NCBI GenBank assembly: GCA_002842735.1
Contig: PHEB01000012.1
Coordinates: 1 to 64,000, forward strand
From: Alphaproteobacteria bacterium HGW-Alphaproteobacteria-7
Lineage (GTDB): Bacteria > Pseudomonadota > Alphaproteobacteria > Sphingomonadales > Sphingomonadaceae
Length of the DNA: 64,000 bases
Reading direction: 5' to 3'
The translations under genes were made by a program, and so were the position numbers. The notes beneath the pieces are model-generated. The model made no database searches. It saw nothing but the letters and a program-made list of their open reading frames with translations, and was not told where the DNA came from. Positions 36,815 to 44,913 of this stretch are shown here, piece after piece (position 1 is the stretch's first letter; each line of letters begins with the position of its first letter).

Positions 36815-37813
36815 ATGAAAGCCATCCGCACCCACGCCACAGGTGGGCCTGAAACGCTGACCCTCGACGAAATTGACGCGCCCACCCCCGGCGCTGGCGA
36901 AGTATTGGTCGCGGTCAAGGCCTGCGCGATCAACTATCCCGACACGCTGATCATCCGCGACCTCTACCAGTTCAAGCCGCAGCGCCCCTTCGCGCCCGGC
37001 GGCGAGATTGCTGGTGTGGTTGAGGCTGTGGGCGAGGGCGTTGAAGGCTATGCCGTGGGCGACCGGGTGATGGCCGGGATCGGCAATGGCGGATTGGCCG
37101 AAAAGGTCGTCGTGCCTGCGGGTCGGATGTTCCCGGTTCCCGATGGCGTGCCGTTTGAAAAGGCCGCCAGCCTGCTGATGACCTATGGCACCACCATCCA
37201 CGGGCTGAAGGATCGCGGGCATATCAAGGCGAGCGATACCGTGCTGATCCTTGGCGCGGCGGGCGGGGTTGGCCTGTCGGCGGTGGAACTGGCCAAGGCG
37301 TTCGGCGCGCGCGTGGTTGCGGCTGTCTCATCCGAAGCCAAGGGCGAAGTTGCGCGGCGGGCAGGCGCGGACGAAGTGGTGATCTACCCCCGCGAAGCGA
37401 TGGACAAGGATGCCTCCAAGGCGCTTGCCGCAGCGTTCAAGGCGGCGTGCGGCCCCGATGGCGCCAATATCGTCTATGACATCGTTGGCGGGCAATATTC
37501 CGAACCCGCGCTGCGCGCCATCGCGTGGGAGGGCCGCTTTCTGGTGGTCGGCTTCCCCGCCGGGATCGCCAAAATGCCGCTGAACCTGACCCTGCTCAAA
37601 AGCTGCGACATCTGCGGCGTGTTCTGGGGCGCCTTCACCGCGCGCGAACCCAAAGCGTTCCGCGCGCAGGTGGATGAACTATTCGCGCTGCTGAAGGCGG
37701 GTAAGATCGATCCGCTGGTATCCGAAACCTTCCCGCTCGCGCGCGCGGGCGATGCCATCGCCAAGCTGGAAAACCGCGAGGCGGTGGGCAAGCTCGTCGT
37801 CACCATGGAATAG
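36815..37813 (+). CDS. NADPH:quinone oxidoreductase (zinc-free MDR family)
   Basis: 332 aa. A GroES-like N-terminal domain is followed by a Rossmann fold with VLILGAAGGVGLSAVELAKAFG near residue 145. Zinc-binding residues of alcohol dehydrogenases are absent, fitting the quinone oxidoreductase/Qor group. The closest families act on quinones or enoyl-CoA-like substrates. It is 22 bp downstream of leuD, perhaps co-transcribed. Confidence 0.88.
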   Translation: MKAIRTHATGGPETLTLDEIDAPTPGAGEVLVAVKACAINYPDTLIIRDLYQFKPQRPFAPGGEIAGVVEAVGEGVEGYAVGDRVMAGIGNGGLAEKVVVPAGRMFPVPDGVPFEKAASLLMTYGTTIHGLKDRGHIKASDTVLILGAAGGVGLSAVELAKAFGARVVAAVSSEAKGEVARRAGADEVVIYPREAMDKDASKALAAAFKAACGPDGANIVYDIVGGQYSEPALRAIAWEGRFLVVGFPAGIAKMPLNLTLLKSCDICGVFWGAFTAREPKAFRAQVDELFALLKAGKIDPLVSETFPLARAGDAIAKLENREAVGKLVVTME

Positions 37814-37899
37814 TGCCCCACGCGGGCGGCTTGCCGCTTGAAGCCCTGCCCTGCCCCCTATATCTTACACATTATATCCGCTTGCGAAGGGACACTCAC

Positions 37900-38223
37900 A
37901 TGACCGATTTCAAAGACCGTGAACGCGCCGAAGAAGCCAAGTTCGCGCTGGACGGCGAAACCGCCTTCCGCATCGCTGCGCGCCGCAACCGCCTGCTGGG
38001 TGAATGGGCCGCGGGTCTGATGAAGCTGACCCCCGAAGAAGCCGATGCCTATTGCAAGGCGGTGGTGCAGGCTGATTTCGAGGAAGCGGGCGACGAAGAC
38101 GTGATCCGCAAACTGCTGGGCGATCTTACCGCTGCAAACGCCGATGTTACGGATGCCGAAATCCGCGTGAAGCTTGACGAAATGACAGTCGAAGCACGCC
38201 GTCAGCTGCTCGGCGAAGTGTGA
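37900..38223 (+). CDS. DUF1476 protein (F1-ATPase zeta-subunit family)
   Basis: 107 aa from ATG 37900. FKDRERAEEAKFALDGETAFRI and ARRNRLLGEWAAGLMKL are the family signature. In Paracoccus the homolog is the zeta inhibitor of the F1Fo-ATPase, preventing ATP hydrolysis. The entire protein is helical and acidic at the C-terminal half. It is an alphaproteobacterial marker. Confidence 0.92.
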   Translation: MTDFKDRERAEEAKFALDGETAFRIAARRNRLLGEWAAGLMKLTPEEADAYCKAVVQADFEEAGDEDVIRKLLGDLTAANADVTDAEIRVKLDEMTVEARRQLLGEV

Positions 38224-38248
38224 TCTTGCGCATCGGGGAGAGCACGCC

Positions 38249-38482
38249 ATGCCGATGACCGCTGCTGCCATCGAAGACGCGATCATGACCGTCCTGCCCG
38301 GCGCGCGCGTGGAATTGACCGATCTGGCCGGGGATAATGATCACTGGGCGGCGACCGTCACCGCGCCGCAATTTGCCGGATTAAGCCGCGTTGCCCAACA
38401 CAAGCTGGTCTATGCCGCGTTCGGCGGGCGCATGGGCGGCGAACTGCACGCCTTGCAAGTGACCACCGTGGTCCCCACGTAA
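38249..38482 (+). CDS. BolA-family protein
   Basis: 77 aa. The KH-like fold shows IEDAIMTVLPGARVELTDLAGD, then HWAATVTAPQFAGLSRVAQH and LVYAAFGGRM, the BolA core. BolA proteins partner monothiol glutaredoxins in iron-sulfur trafficking; the neighbour 43 bp downstream is grxD, which fits. Confidence 0.93.
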   Translation: MPMTAAAIEDAIMTVLPGARVELTDLAGDNDHWAATVTAPQFAGLSRVAQHKLVYAAFGGRMGGELHALQVTTVVPT

Positions 38483-38524
38483 TCCGCACCATACTTTGAA
38501 CCTCATATCAGGGCTGCCCGCAAC

Positions 38525-38842
38525 ATGTCTGACGCCAATTCCCGCATTTCCGATCTCGTCACCAGCAATGATGTCGTGTTGTTCATGAAAGGCACGCCGC
38601 TGTTCCCGCAATGCGGGTTTTCCAGCCGCGCGATTGCGATCCTCGACCATTGCGGGGTCGCCTATGAAAGCGTTGACGTGCTGCAGGACATGGAAATCCG
38701 TCAGGCGATCAAGAGCTTTTCCGATTGGCCAACGATCCCGCAGCTTTACGTGAAGGGCGAATTCGTTGGCGGCAGCGACATCATGATGGAGATGTTCGAA
38801 GCGGGCGAATTGCAGCAGCTGATGGATCAGATCAGCAACTAA
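38525..38842 (+). CDS. grxD: Monothiol glutaredoxin (Grx4/GrxD type)
   Basis: 105 aa. [20 protein letters not shown] contains the CGFS active site (Cys near residue 30). [20 protein letters not shown] and EAGELQQL are the glutathione-binding and C-terminal blocks. CGFS glutaredoxins carry a 2Fe-2S cluster and work with BolA. Confidence 0.96.
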   Translation: MSDANSRISDLVTSNDVVLFMKGTPLFPQCGFSSRAIAILDHCGVAYESVDVLQDMEIRQAIKSFSDWPTIPQLYVKGEFVGGSDIMMEMFEAGELQQLMDQISN

Positions 38843-39270
38843 GAAAAAGTTGCCAAAGACAATCTGGATTGATTTCGGCCCAAGGGGCCGCAAGCGCGAC
38901 TGCGCGCCGGCCGGTCAGGCCGAAAGCCAAGCAGCGCGGACGCGCTGCGCCCGGCGCCTGAGGGCAAAGCAGAAAAGTTCCCCCAAACGAAAAACCGCCC
39001 CGCAGGACCAGTGCGAGGCGGTTTTTATTTTGGGGAGGCGCGATCCGGAGACCAGGAAGGATGCGCCTCTCATTGAAGACCATTGAGACAGAAATGATTA
39101 TGCACAGCGCGTGCCAAACTTGAAAAAGGGCAGAATTCTGACGTTTTTCTGATTACCTGACCGCCCGCTGCGAAGCAAATTGTAAACTATCCCGACACCT
39201 CTCAGCCAAATCGGCAGAGACACCCTTTGCCCCTTGGCAAGCGCTTGCCACAGGGCCATGCTTTGCCGCG
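38843..39270. other. Gene-poor stretch between grxD and the NUDIX gene
   Basis: About 430 bp. The only clear element is a strong hairpin at 38990-39027 described separately. Short frames here (38850-39086 plus, 39098-39310 minus) have no family resemblance and unusual composition; I do not call them genes. Confidence 0.6.
38987..39027. terminator. Bidirectional-type terminator after grxD
   Basis: Arms AAAACCGCC and GGCGGTTTT enclose a CGCA...TGCG inner stem; T and A runs at either end allow termination on both strands. It lies about 150 bp after the grxD stop. Confidence 0.82.
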
Positions 39271-40083
39271 ATGAACACCGATTCCCGCCCTCAGGGCATC
39301 CCCGCCGCAACCATCATCATCTTCCGCAATGCCCCTCTGGGCAGCGCGCCCGAAGTGCTGATGCCAGAAGTGCTGATGCCAGAAGTGCTGATGACAGTGC
39401 GTTCACGCAACATGACCTTCGCCGGCGGCATGGCCGTGTTCCCCGGCGGGCGGGTCGACCCGGCGGACTTTGCACTGGGCGAAGCGGTGGCCGCAGGCGG
39501 CGGCATGACGCCAGACGAAGCCGCGCATCAAATCGCGGCGGTGCGTGAAACGCTGGAGGAAACCGGGCTGGCGCTGGGCCTTGCAGGAAACATCAATGCC
39601 GAACGTGCGGCGCAGGCGCGGGCGATGCTGGCCGAGATGGGCGCGCTCGCCCCGGTGCTGGAGGCGTTCGGGTGGAGCCTCGACCTGTCGCAAATCACGC
39701 CTTTCGCGCGCTGGTTTCCCAAAAACGAGCGCATCCCGCGCGTCTATGACACGCGCTTCTACCTCGCCAATCTCGGCACCGGCGCGGTCGATGTATCGAT
39801 TGACCATGCCGAAAACACGCACCTGTTCTGGACATCCGCCCAAGGCGCGCTGGACGCGGCGGAACGCGGCGAAATCAAGCTGATCTTCCCCACCCGCCGC
39901 AATCTGGAACGGCTCGCGCTGTTTGCATCATTCGATGAAGCCAAGGCCCAGGCCGAAGCGATCCCGGTCAGGACAATCATGCCGCAAGTGGTCGAACACA
40001 ACGGCCAGCCGTGGCTCACGATCCTCAGCGATGCTGGCTACCCAGTAACAGCAGAATTGCTGGAGAACGTGGCGCGGGGGTGA
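39271..40083 (+). CDS. NUDIX hydrolase with an N-terminal repeat
   Basis: 270 aa. The Nudix box is split by an insertion: GGRVDPADF then AAVRETLEETGLALG supplies the RExxEExG core. It is of the larger 'NUDIX domain, CoA-pyrophosphatase-like or RppH-unlike' sort; substrate unknown. Near residue 28 the pentapeptide EVLMP occurs three times in a row, from a 15-bp DNA unit at 39352-39396. The rest, including FARWFPKNERIPRVYDTRFYL, fits eukaryote-like NUDT19 relatives. Confidence 0.82.
   Translation: MNTDSRPQGIPAATIIIFRNAPLGSAPEVLMPEVLMPEVLMTVRSRNMTFAGGMAVFPGGRVDPADFALGEAVAAGGGMTPDEAAHQIAAVRETLEETGLALGLAGNINAERAAQARAMLAEMGALAPVLEAFGWSLDLSQITPFARWFPKNERIPRVYDTRFYLANLGTGAVDVSIDHAENTHLFWTSAQGALDAAERGEIKLIFPTRRNLERLALFASFDEAKAQAEAIPVRTIMPQVVEHNGQPWLTILSDAGYPVTAELLENVARG
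39352..39396 (+). repeat. 15-bp coding tandem repeat, three copies
   Basis: GAAGTGCTGATGCCA repeated at 39352, 39367 and 39382 (the last copy ends ACA). It keeps frame in the NUDIX gene, so slippage would add or remove five residues only. Confidence 0.95.
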
Positions 40084-40160
40084 GGCACGTCACCCTGCAC
40101 AACCCCAAGGCCCAGCCCCTTGTGGCATTCTGTGCAGACTTTCGGCGGCTTTACCGCGCG

Positions 40161-40622
40161 TCATTTCAGCGTGTGGAGGTAGGCGATCAGATCGGCGCGA
40201 TCCTGCGGATTCTTCAACCCGGCAAACGCCATCCGGTTGCCTTTGATCAAACCCTGCGGATTTTCGAGATAGGCTGACAAGGTCGCATCATCCCACGTGA
40301 GATTGGCGGACTGCATCGCCGGGGAATAGGCAAAACCAGCCATCGATGCCGAAGCCTTGCCCGTAATTGCATGAAGCGATGGGCCAATGCCGTTCTTGCC
40401 GGGTGCGACACTGTGGCACGCCGCGCATCGGGCGAAGAGGGTTTTGCCGTGGGCAACGGGATCAGTGGCAGCGACAGTAGCGGATTCGGGGGCTTGCGCT
40501 GATGCAACAGCGACAGGATCGGTCTGCGCTGTGCTTGAGGTATCCGGCGCACCGTCGGCGCTCTTCCCGCAGGCAGCAAGCGCGAAGGTCAGTGCGAAAA
40601 GCGGGATAAATCTGCGTTTCAT
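40161..40622 (-). CDS. Class I cytochrome c lipoprotein
   Basis: 153 aa from ATG 40622 (MKRRFIPLFALTFALAACGK, lipobox LAAC). After a Thr/Ala-rich linker (to about 55) comes heme motif CAACH and a downstream Met-containing MAFAGL. It is probably tethered to the periplasmic side of a membrane and donates electrons. It is the last gene of the heme-copper cluster and overlaps the previous one by 4 bp. Confidence 0.9.
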   Translation of the reverse strand: MKRRFIPLFALTFALAACGKSADGAPDTSSTAQTDPVAVASAQAPESATVAATDPVAHGKTLFARCAACHSVAPGKNGIGPSLHAITGKASASMAGFAYSPAMQSANLTWDDATLSAYLENPQGLIKGNRMAFAGLKNPQDRADLIAYLHTLK

Positions 40623-41209
40623 GCGGAAACTCCTGATTGAACGGGCGTTATGGGTTTTGCGCGGGTGCGCGGCGATGGACGTGGCCGCGCGTTGGTAAGC
40701 AGTGGGATCGTCCATGCCATGGCGAGGCCGATGGCGAGGAACAGGAAACCATGGCCCAACCGCCACTGATCATCGATCAGATAATTGTTGCACAATCGAA
40801 CCGGGGAATGGGTGAACAGGAAGGCCATGAATCCCGCCATCGAGATGGCCTGTGCTTTCAGGAAACCGCGCAACAAGGCGTGCGCTTGCCGCCAGCCAAT
40901 CACGAGCAGGGCCCCGATCAACGGGACCGACAGAAACTTTGCCAGTGTCATCACCGGGAAACTCACCGCGCCATCGATCGAGCGGGGTAGCATCCAGAAG
41001 GCAATACCGAACAGGGCAGCCAGCAATGGCGCAAACCCGCCCTGCGCCCAGCGCCATTCGCGGCGCGGTGCCAGCAATGCGCCGCAGAGGCCGAGCATGG
41101 GCAGTTGCACCAGCACGTGCAGCACAGGATCAGCTTCAAGCGCGCGGTTCCCCAATATGCAGGCGAACATGATGATGGCAGCCAAGCCCGGTCGCAGGCG
41201 GCGCTTCAT
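40619..41209 (-). CDS. Polytopic membrane protein of the heme-copper cluster
   Basis: 196 aa with about six hydrophobic segments. No named family could be assigned. It overlaps the SCO gene by 4 bp upstream and the cytochrome c gene by 4 bp downstream. Position after SCO/SenC corresponds to 'orf1' of the norSY-senC-orf1 clusters described in ammonia oxidisers; that comparison is from memory. A role in assembly or metal delivery is an inference. Confidence 0.65.
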   Translation of the reverse strand: MKRRLRPGLAAIIMFACILGNRALEADPVLHVLVQLPMLGLCGALLAPRREWRWAQGGFAPLLAALFGIAFWMLPRSIDGAVSFPVMTLAKFLSVPLIGALLVIGWRQAHALLRGFLKAQAISMAGFMAFLFTHSPVRLCNNYLIDDQWRLGHGFLFLAIGLAMAWTIPLLTNARPRPSPRTRAKPITPVQSGVSA

Positions 41210-41808
41210 CGCAAGGCCTGTCGCGCGGCGGCAATAATCCCTTCGAAATCGCCGGTATCGTGGATTGCTGCCAGCCTGCCATCAGCCGTCACCACATGAA
41301 CCGCAACATTGTGGGTATAGCCGCCCATCCGGTCAGGGATGGCGATCACGCCGAAGTCGCTCAGTATTTGCGGGAGCACGTCCGGGCGCGGGCGCGCGAT
41401 GGTCCACAGCGCGCCGTCGGCGTCATGCCGCTCCCCATAAGATTTCATCCGTTCGACCGTATCGAATTCGGGATCGAAACTGACCGACATCAGCGTGACC
41501 CGATCAGCAAGCCCGGCTTCCCTGACCCTGTTTCCCAGCCGGAACATATCTGCCCCGGCGGATTGGCACAGCGTCGGGCAGGTGGTGTAGATGAACTCGA
41601 CCAGAGCCACTTTGCCGCGGGCATCGGGGATCGTGGCCGATGCGCCTGACATGGTTTCCAGCGCAAATGGCGAAACCGGCTGCGGGGCGCGCTGGACGGC
41701 AAGGCGCCGCGCGCTTTCCGCTGTCAGCGCCTGCCCGCCATCGGTTGCCTGCCACAACAGCCCGCCCCCGGCAGCAACAACCAACAGCGATGCCAGCAGC
41801 GCCTGCAT
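41206..41808 (-). CDS. SCO1/SenC copper chaperone
   Basis: 200 aa. One N-terminal membrane helix, then a thioredoxin fold with TTCPTLCQSAG (the CxxxC copper site) and a distal His in GGYTHNVAVH. It inserts copper into the CuA centre. It is 4 bp downstream of subunit I, as expected for cofactor assembly of the enzyme. Confidence 0.92.
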   Translation of the reverse strand: MQALLASLLVVAAGGGLLWQATDGGQALTAESARRLAVQRAPQPVSPFALETMSGASATIPDARGKVALVEFIYTTCPTLCQSAGADMFRLGNRVREAGLADRVTLMSVSFDPEFDTVERMKSYGERHDADGALWTIARPRPDVLPQILSDFGVIAIPDRMGGYTHNVAVHVVTADGRLAAIHDTGDFEGIIAAARQALR

Positions 41809-41812
41809 CGCA

Positions 41813-43270
41813 TCACCGCCCCGCCGAGTGTTTCAGCCCCAGCAGATAGCGCAGCACAAACATCGCCGCGCCCACGATAACGAGCAAGGCAAAGCCCGTG
41901 GCGATCTGGCTTTGCAGCACCCATTCCGGCGCATGCACCGCCCAGCGGCGCGGCACCGAAAGCGCACCGGAGACCAGGAACATCAGGGTAAATCCTGTTC
42001 CGCCGAGGACATAGGCGCTGAATGCGGCCCAGTTGAAGCCGCCGACAGCCTTGTGTTCGGGCTTACCGATGAGCCACATCATGAAGCCGAAGGCCATCGC
42101 CACTTCACCAAGGATGAGGTAAATGTGAAAATGTCCCGGAACCCACTGGGTGTTGTGCATCACCTTGTTGACCGAAATCATGCCGTCGATGATCGCCGGT
42201 ACCGATCCCACCGACCAGCCGGCCACCCCCAGCACCAGCAGTGCCGAGGCCAGATCCCAGCGCATGGCATTGGCCTTGCGCAGATAGACGATCAGCGAGA
42301 AGGCCGTCACCGCGAGCAGCGGGATGCCCGACAGGTAGGAAACAATCTGACCCATCGCCAACGACCATGCGGGCATGACCGTATCCTGCAACAGGTGGTG
42401 CGGATAGACCGCCATGACAAACAGCAACACCAGCGACCATGCCACGGCAAAAACGCGCGATGTTTTCCAAGGGGTGCCGGTATATTCCGGGATGATTTCG
42501 TAAACCGCGATCACCGCCATGTAGATGCTGGCGTTTATGAACACATGGCCGAAGAAATAGATCATGTTCTTGGCCAGCAAGGCATCGACCTTGAATTCAG
42601 GGAAGTAGAGATTGACGAGGCTGCTGGCAAGAACCGCCGCGCCAACCACCGTGCCGATGGTGTTGAAGATCGTGGTTGCCATCGCCGCTACGACAGCGGG
42701 CGGCGGCGCATCTTCTGCCGTGCCCTTGCCCATCACCAGCGGCCATGCCAGCGCCCCGCCGATGCCGCCATAGCACGCGATCAGCTTGCGTCCGACTTCG
42801 AGATAGAGCAGCAGAAATGCAACGCCGATGGCGACGTAGCCGAGCAGGAAAGCAGCCGCCGCATCCGTTCCCCAAACCCCGCCGCTATTCGCCGGGAGCG
42901 GGAACAGAAACGTCCAGGCGCCGCCATAACCGCCGATGAATATCGCGCCAAGGATCAGCACCACGCCGAGCAGGAACAGGCCGAGAAAAGCCCAGAACAC
43001 CCCGCGCGCCAGCGGCACGTAACGCCCCATGAAATACCACAGGATGGCCGCCCCGGTCAGCCCGGCGGTTCCCACCATGCCTGCGCCATGCGCGGTCAGC
43101 AATTGATAGAACATGGCCGGATCAAGATCGATCAGATTGCCTTGCGCGGCGCGCATGACAAAGCCGAAAACCATCATCAGCAGCAGCACAACCCCTGCCA
43201 GCAGCATGGTGAATTTGACTGCGCCAGCCTGTGGGCCGGGCAACCTTTGTGCAGAGTTGTTGTCCATCAT
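41813..43270 (-). CDS. Heme-copper oxidase subunit I, probable sNOR-type NO reductase
   Basis: 485 aa from ATG 43270 (SD GGGGG). About 12-13 membrane helices. Heme and CuB ligands are intact: LLTAHGAGM, FFGHVFINAS, VYPHHLLQD and GHFHIYLILG. In O2 reductases the CuB His is followed four residues later by the cross-linked Tyr (GHPEVY); here that residue is Asn (GHVFIN). Lack of the Tyr is a hallmark of NO reductases. Together with NsrR control and SenC, this suggests NorY/CoxA2-like sNOR. Annotation pipelines may still write cytochrome c oxidase subunit I. Confidence 0.85.
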   Translation of the reverse strand: MMDNNSAQRLPGPQAGAVKFTMLLAGVVLLLMMVFGFVMRAAQGNLIDLDPAMFYQLLTAHGAGMVGTAGLTGAAILWYFMGRYVPLARGVFWAFLGLFLLGVVLILGAIFIGGYGGAWTFLFPLPANSGGVWGTDAAAAFLLGYVAIGVAFLLLYLEVGRKLIACYGGIGGALAWPLVMGKGTAEDAPPPAVVAAMATTIFNTIGTVVGAAVLASSLVNLYFPEFKVDALLAKNMIYFFGHVFINASIYMAVIAVYEIIPEYTGTPWKTSRVFAVAWSLVLLFVMAVYPHHLLQDTVMPAWSLAMGQIVSYLSGIPLLAVTAFSLIVYLRKANAMRWDLASALLVLGVAGWSVGSVPAIIDGMISVNKVMHNTQWVPGHFHIYLILGEVAMAFGFMMWLIGKPEHKAVGGFNWAAFSAYVLGGTGFTLMFLVSGALSVPRRWAVHAPEWVLQSQIATGFALLVIVGAAMFVLRYLLGLKHSAGR

Positions 43271-43283
43271 CGTGCCCCCTGTT

Positions 43284-43799
43284 TCAGTTTGCGGCCGCGA
43301 CCGTGAATTCATTGGTCATCGCGTGGTGCGCGACGCCGCAATATTCCATGCAGACAACGCGATAGACACCGGGTTGGCGGAAAACATGCTCCACCTGATT
43401 CACGTAACCCGGCATCGCCTGCGTCTGGAACAGCAGGCGATCCTGACTATCCATCACCCCGAAACCATGGGTGACGTCGGTCGTGCGGGCATTGAAGATG
43501 ACTGGCACGCCAAGCGGCACGGTTTCGCGATCTATTTCCCAATACCACATGGCCCCGGTCACATTGACGGTGGCGCTTGGCCCGTTGGCAGCGCTGATGG
43601 CATGCGGCCATGGCCGCAATGATACGGCGGTGACGATAACCCCAACCGTCAGCAAGGCATAGATGAAGCGCGTTCGCACAACTTCACGCGGAGCGCTGGT
43701 ATCAGGTTTGCGGCTGGCGCGAACAGCGCTGATAAAGAACCCTGCAACCACTGCCATCAGCACCAGACTGATCAGCAGTACATTTGACTGGATTGCCAT
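43284..43799 (-). CDS. CuA-containing subunit II of the heme-copper enzyme
   Basis: 171 aa. One N-terminal membrane helix, then a periplasmic cupredoxin domain. The CuA site is complete: DVTHGFGV and CMEYCGVAHHAM (Cys-x3-Cys-x3-His-x2-Met). It accepts electrons from cytochrome c. It is the first gene of the five-gene unit and ends 13 bp before subunit I. It is short for coxB, but typical of the single-helix B-family type. Confidence 0.9.
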   Translation of the reverse strand: MAIQSNVLLISLVLMAVVAGFFISAVRASRKPDTSAPREVVRTRFIYALLTVGVIVTAVSLRPWPHAISAANGPSATVNVTGAMWYWEIDRETVPLGVPVIFNARTTDVTHGFGVMDSQDRLLFQTQAMPGYVNQVEHVFRQPGVYRVVCMEYCGVAHHAMTNEFTVAAAN

Positions 43800-43814
43800 T
43801 GCCGCCCCCTTATC

Positions 43815-43831
43815 ACGTATGTTATATACGT
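43815..43831 (-). promoter_or_regulatory. Candidate NsrR operator before the heme-copper operon
   Basis: ACGTAT-GTTAT-ATACGT, a perfect 6-bp-arm palindrome, 16 bp before the subunit II start. Its arms resemble, without being identical to, the sites near nsrR and the truncated haemoglobin. Assignment to NsrR is inferred. Confidence 0.5.
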
Positions 43832-43861
43832 AAATAAGGTCAGGCGATATCGCCTGTCAAA

Positions 43862-44317
43862 TCAATTCGAGGGCGCGGGTTCAGGAGGCTTTTCTTCGAG
43901 CAAGGCCGCAAACCGCGCACGATTAGGCGTCAGGTCTGACAGTTGATACTGGTCGAGGCAGCGCAGAAAATCAGCCAGCGCGCGAGACAGCGCGCCCTGC
44001 AGGCCGCAAGCACCCACCACGGGGCAACCATTTGTTTTTGCCTGCATACATTCAACAAAACCGTCGAGACTCTCCATCTCCCGGACAACCGCGCCTACAT
44101 TGATCTCTTCGGCAGGCTTTGCCAGCCTGAGACCGCCGCCCCTGCCACGCGTCGCCTGCACGAGTTCGAGCGCCTGTAGCCGATGTGCGACTTTGGCCAG
44201 ATGGTTGCGGGAGATGCCATAGCGGCGCGCGATATCGTCGACCGACATCTGCTCCCCAAACGACGACAAGGCCATCAGGATGCGCAGGGCGTAATCGGTT
44301 TGCAGGCTCAAATGCAT
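43862..44317 (-). CDS. nsrR: Rrf2-family NO-sensing repressor NsrR
   Basis: 151 aa from ATG 44317 (TTG 44320 adds one residue). An HTH with DDIARRYGISRNHLAKVAHRL and the Cys triad in ECMQAKTNGCPVVGACGL, the Fe-S ligands of NsrR, are present. NsrR loses DNA binding when NO damages its cluster, inducing NO detoxification genes. Targets here are likely the divergent haemoglobin and the adjacent heme-copper operon. Confidence 0.9.
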   Translation of the reverse strand: MHLSLQTDYALRILMALSSFGEQMSVDDIARRYGISRNHLAKVAHRLQALELVQATRGRGGGLRLAKPAEEINVGAVVREMESLDGFVECMQAKTNGCPVVGACGLQGALSRALADFLRCLDQYQLSDLTPNRARFAALLEEKPPEPAPSN

Positions 44318-44321
44318 CAAT

Positions 44322-44342
44322 GGCGTATATGAGATATTGCTT
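44322..44342 (-). promoter_or_regulatory. Candidate NsrR site upstream of nsrR
   Basis: The block GGCGTATATGAGATATTGC lies directly before the nsrR start and shares the central TGAGATA with the known hmp-type NsrR site. Suggests autoregulation; imperfect match. Confidence 0.45.
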
Positions 44343-44361
44343 TTCGCCTCAAGGAATGGAA

Positions 44362-44384
44362 TAGAGGTATTTCATATGCGTCTT
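44362..44384 (+). promoter_or_regulatory. NsrR-type operator before the truncated haemoglobin
   Basis: Read on the minus strand it begins AAGACGCATATGAAATAC, close to the Escherichia coli hmp NsrR site AAGATGCATTTGAGATAC. It lies 13 bp upstream of the haemoglobin ATG. Confidence 0.65.
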
Positions 44385-44397
44385 TAAGGGATATGTC

Positions 44398-44913
44398 ATG
44401 GAACAGTCTGGTGCAGGCACGGGCACACATCCAGACGCTGGGGCAAGGCCCCCGGTAAACGATCATGCGCGGCGCGCGCGGGAGGCCAAACGCGCCAACG
44501 CCGAATTACTGGGCATCGACGCCGATTTCATCGCTCTTCTTGTCGAGCGTTTTTATGCGCGCATCAGAGACGACGAATTGCTCGGCCCGATCTTCGCGCA
44601 GAGGATTACGGACTGGCCTCAGCATCTCGACAAAATGAACCGCTTCTGGCGATCAATCCTGCACAATAGCGGTGAATTTTCGGGCAATCCGATGGTCAAA
44701 CACATGGCCATACCGGGGTTGGAAAGCCGCCATTTCGAACATTGGCTCGCCCTGTTCTACGCCACCCTGTCCGAAATCGAAACCTCTGCCCAGGCCACCT
44801 GGCTGGTGGCTGACAAGGCCAGAATGATCGCCGACAGCCTGCTGACCGGCATCGAAGTCAATCGTCGCGGCATGGGCGGTGCTCGCGCTGGAAAGGGATT
44901 GCCCCATGCTTGA
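44398..44913 (+). CDS. Group III truncated haemoglobin
   Basis: 171 aa. The globin core FYARIRDDELLGPIFAQRI, then HLDKMNRFWRSIL and SRHFEHWLALF (proximal His) is typical of group III truncated haemoglobins. About 40 residues precede the globin. Members are linked to NO or peroxide metabolism. It diverges from nsrR and carries the best NsrR-like operator. Confidence 0.88.
   Translation: MEQSGAGTGTHPDAGARPPVNDHARRAREAKRANAELLGIDADFIALLVERFYARIRDDELLGPIFAQRITDWPQHLDKMNRFWRSILHNSGEFSGNPMVKHMAIPGLESRHFEHWLALFYATLSEIETSAQATWLVADKARMIADSLLTGIEVNRRGMGGARAGKGLPHA

Noticed and set aside
38850..39310. Two short frames after grxD (78 aa plus, 70 aa minus)
   Set aside because: No domain, no SD and they cross a terminator hairpin.
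41591..43306. 571-aa plus-strand frame
   Set aside because: Opposite strand of the heme-copper subunit I and SCO genes; rich in His, Arg and Gln without any domain.
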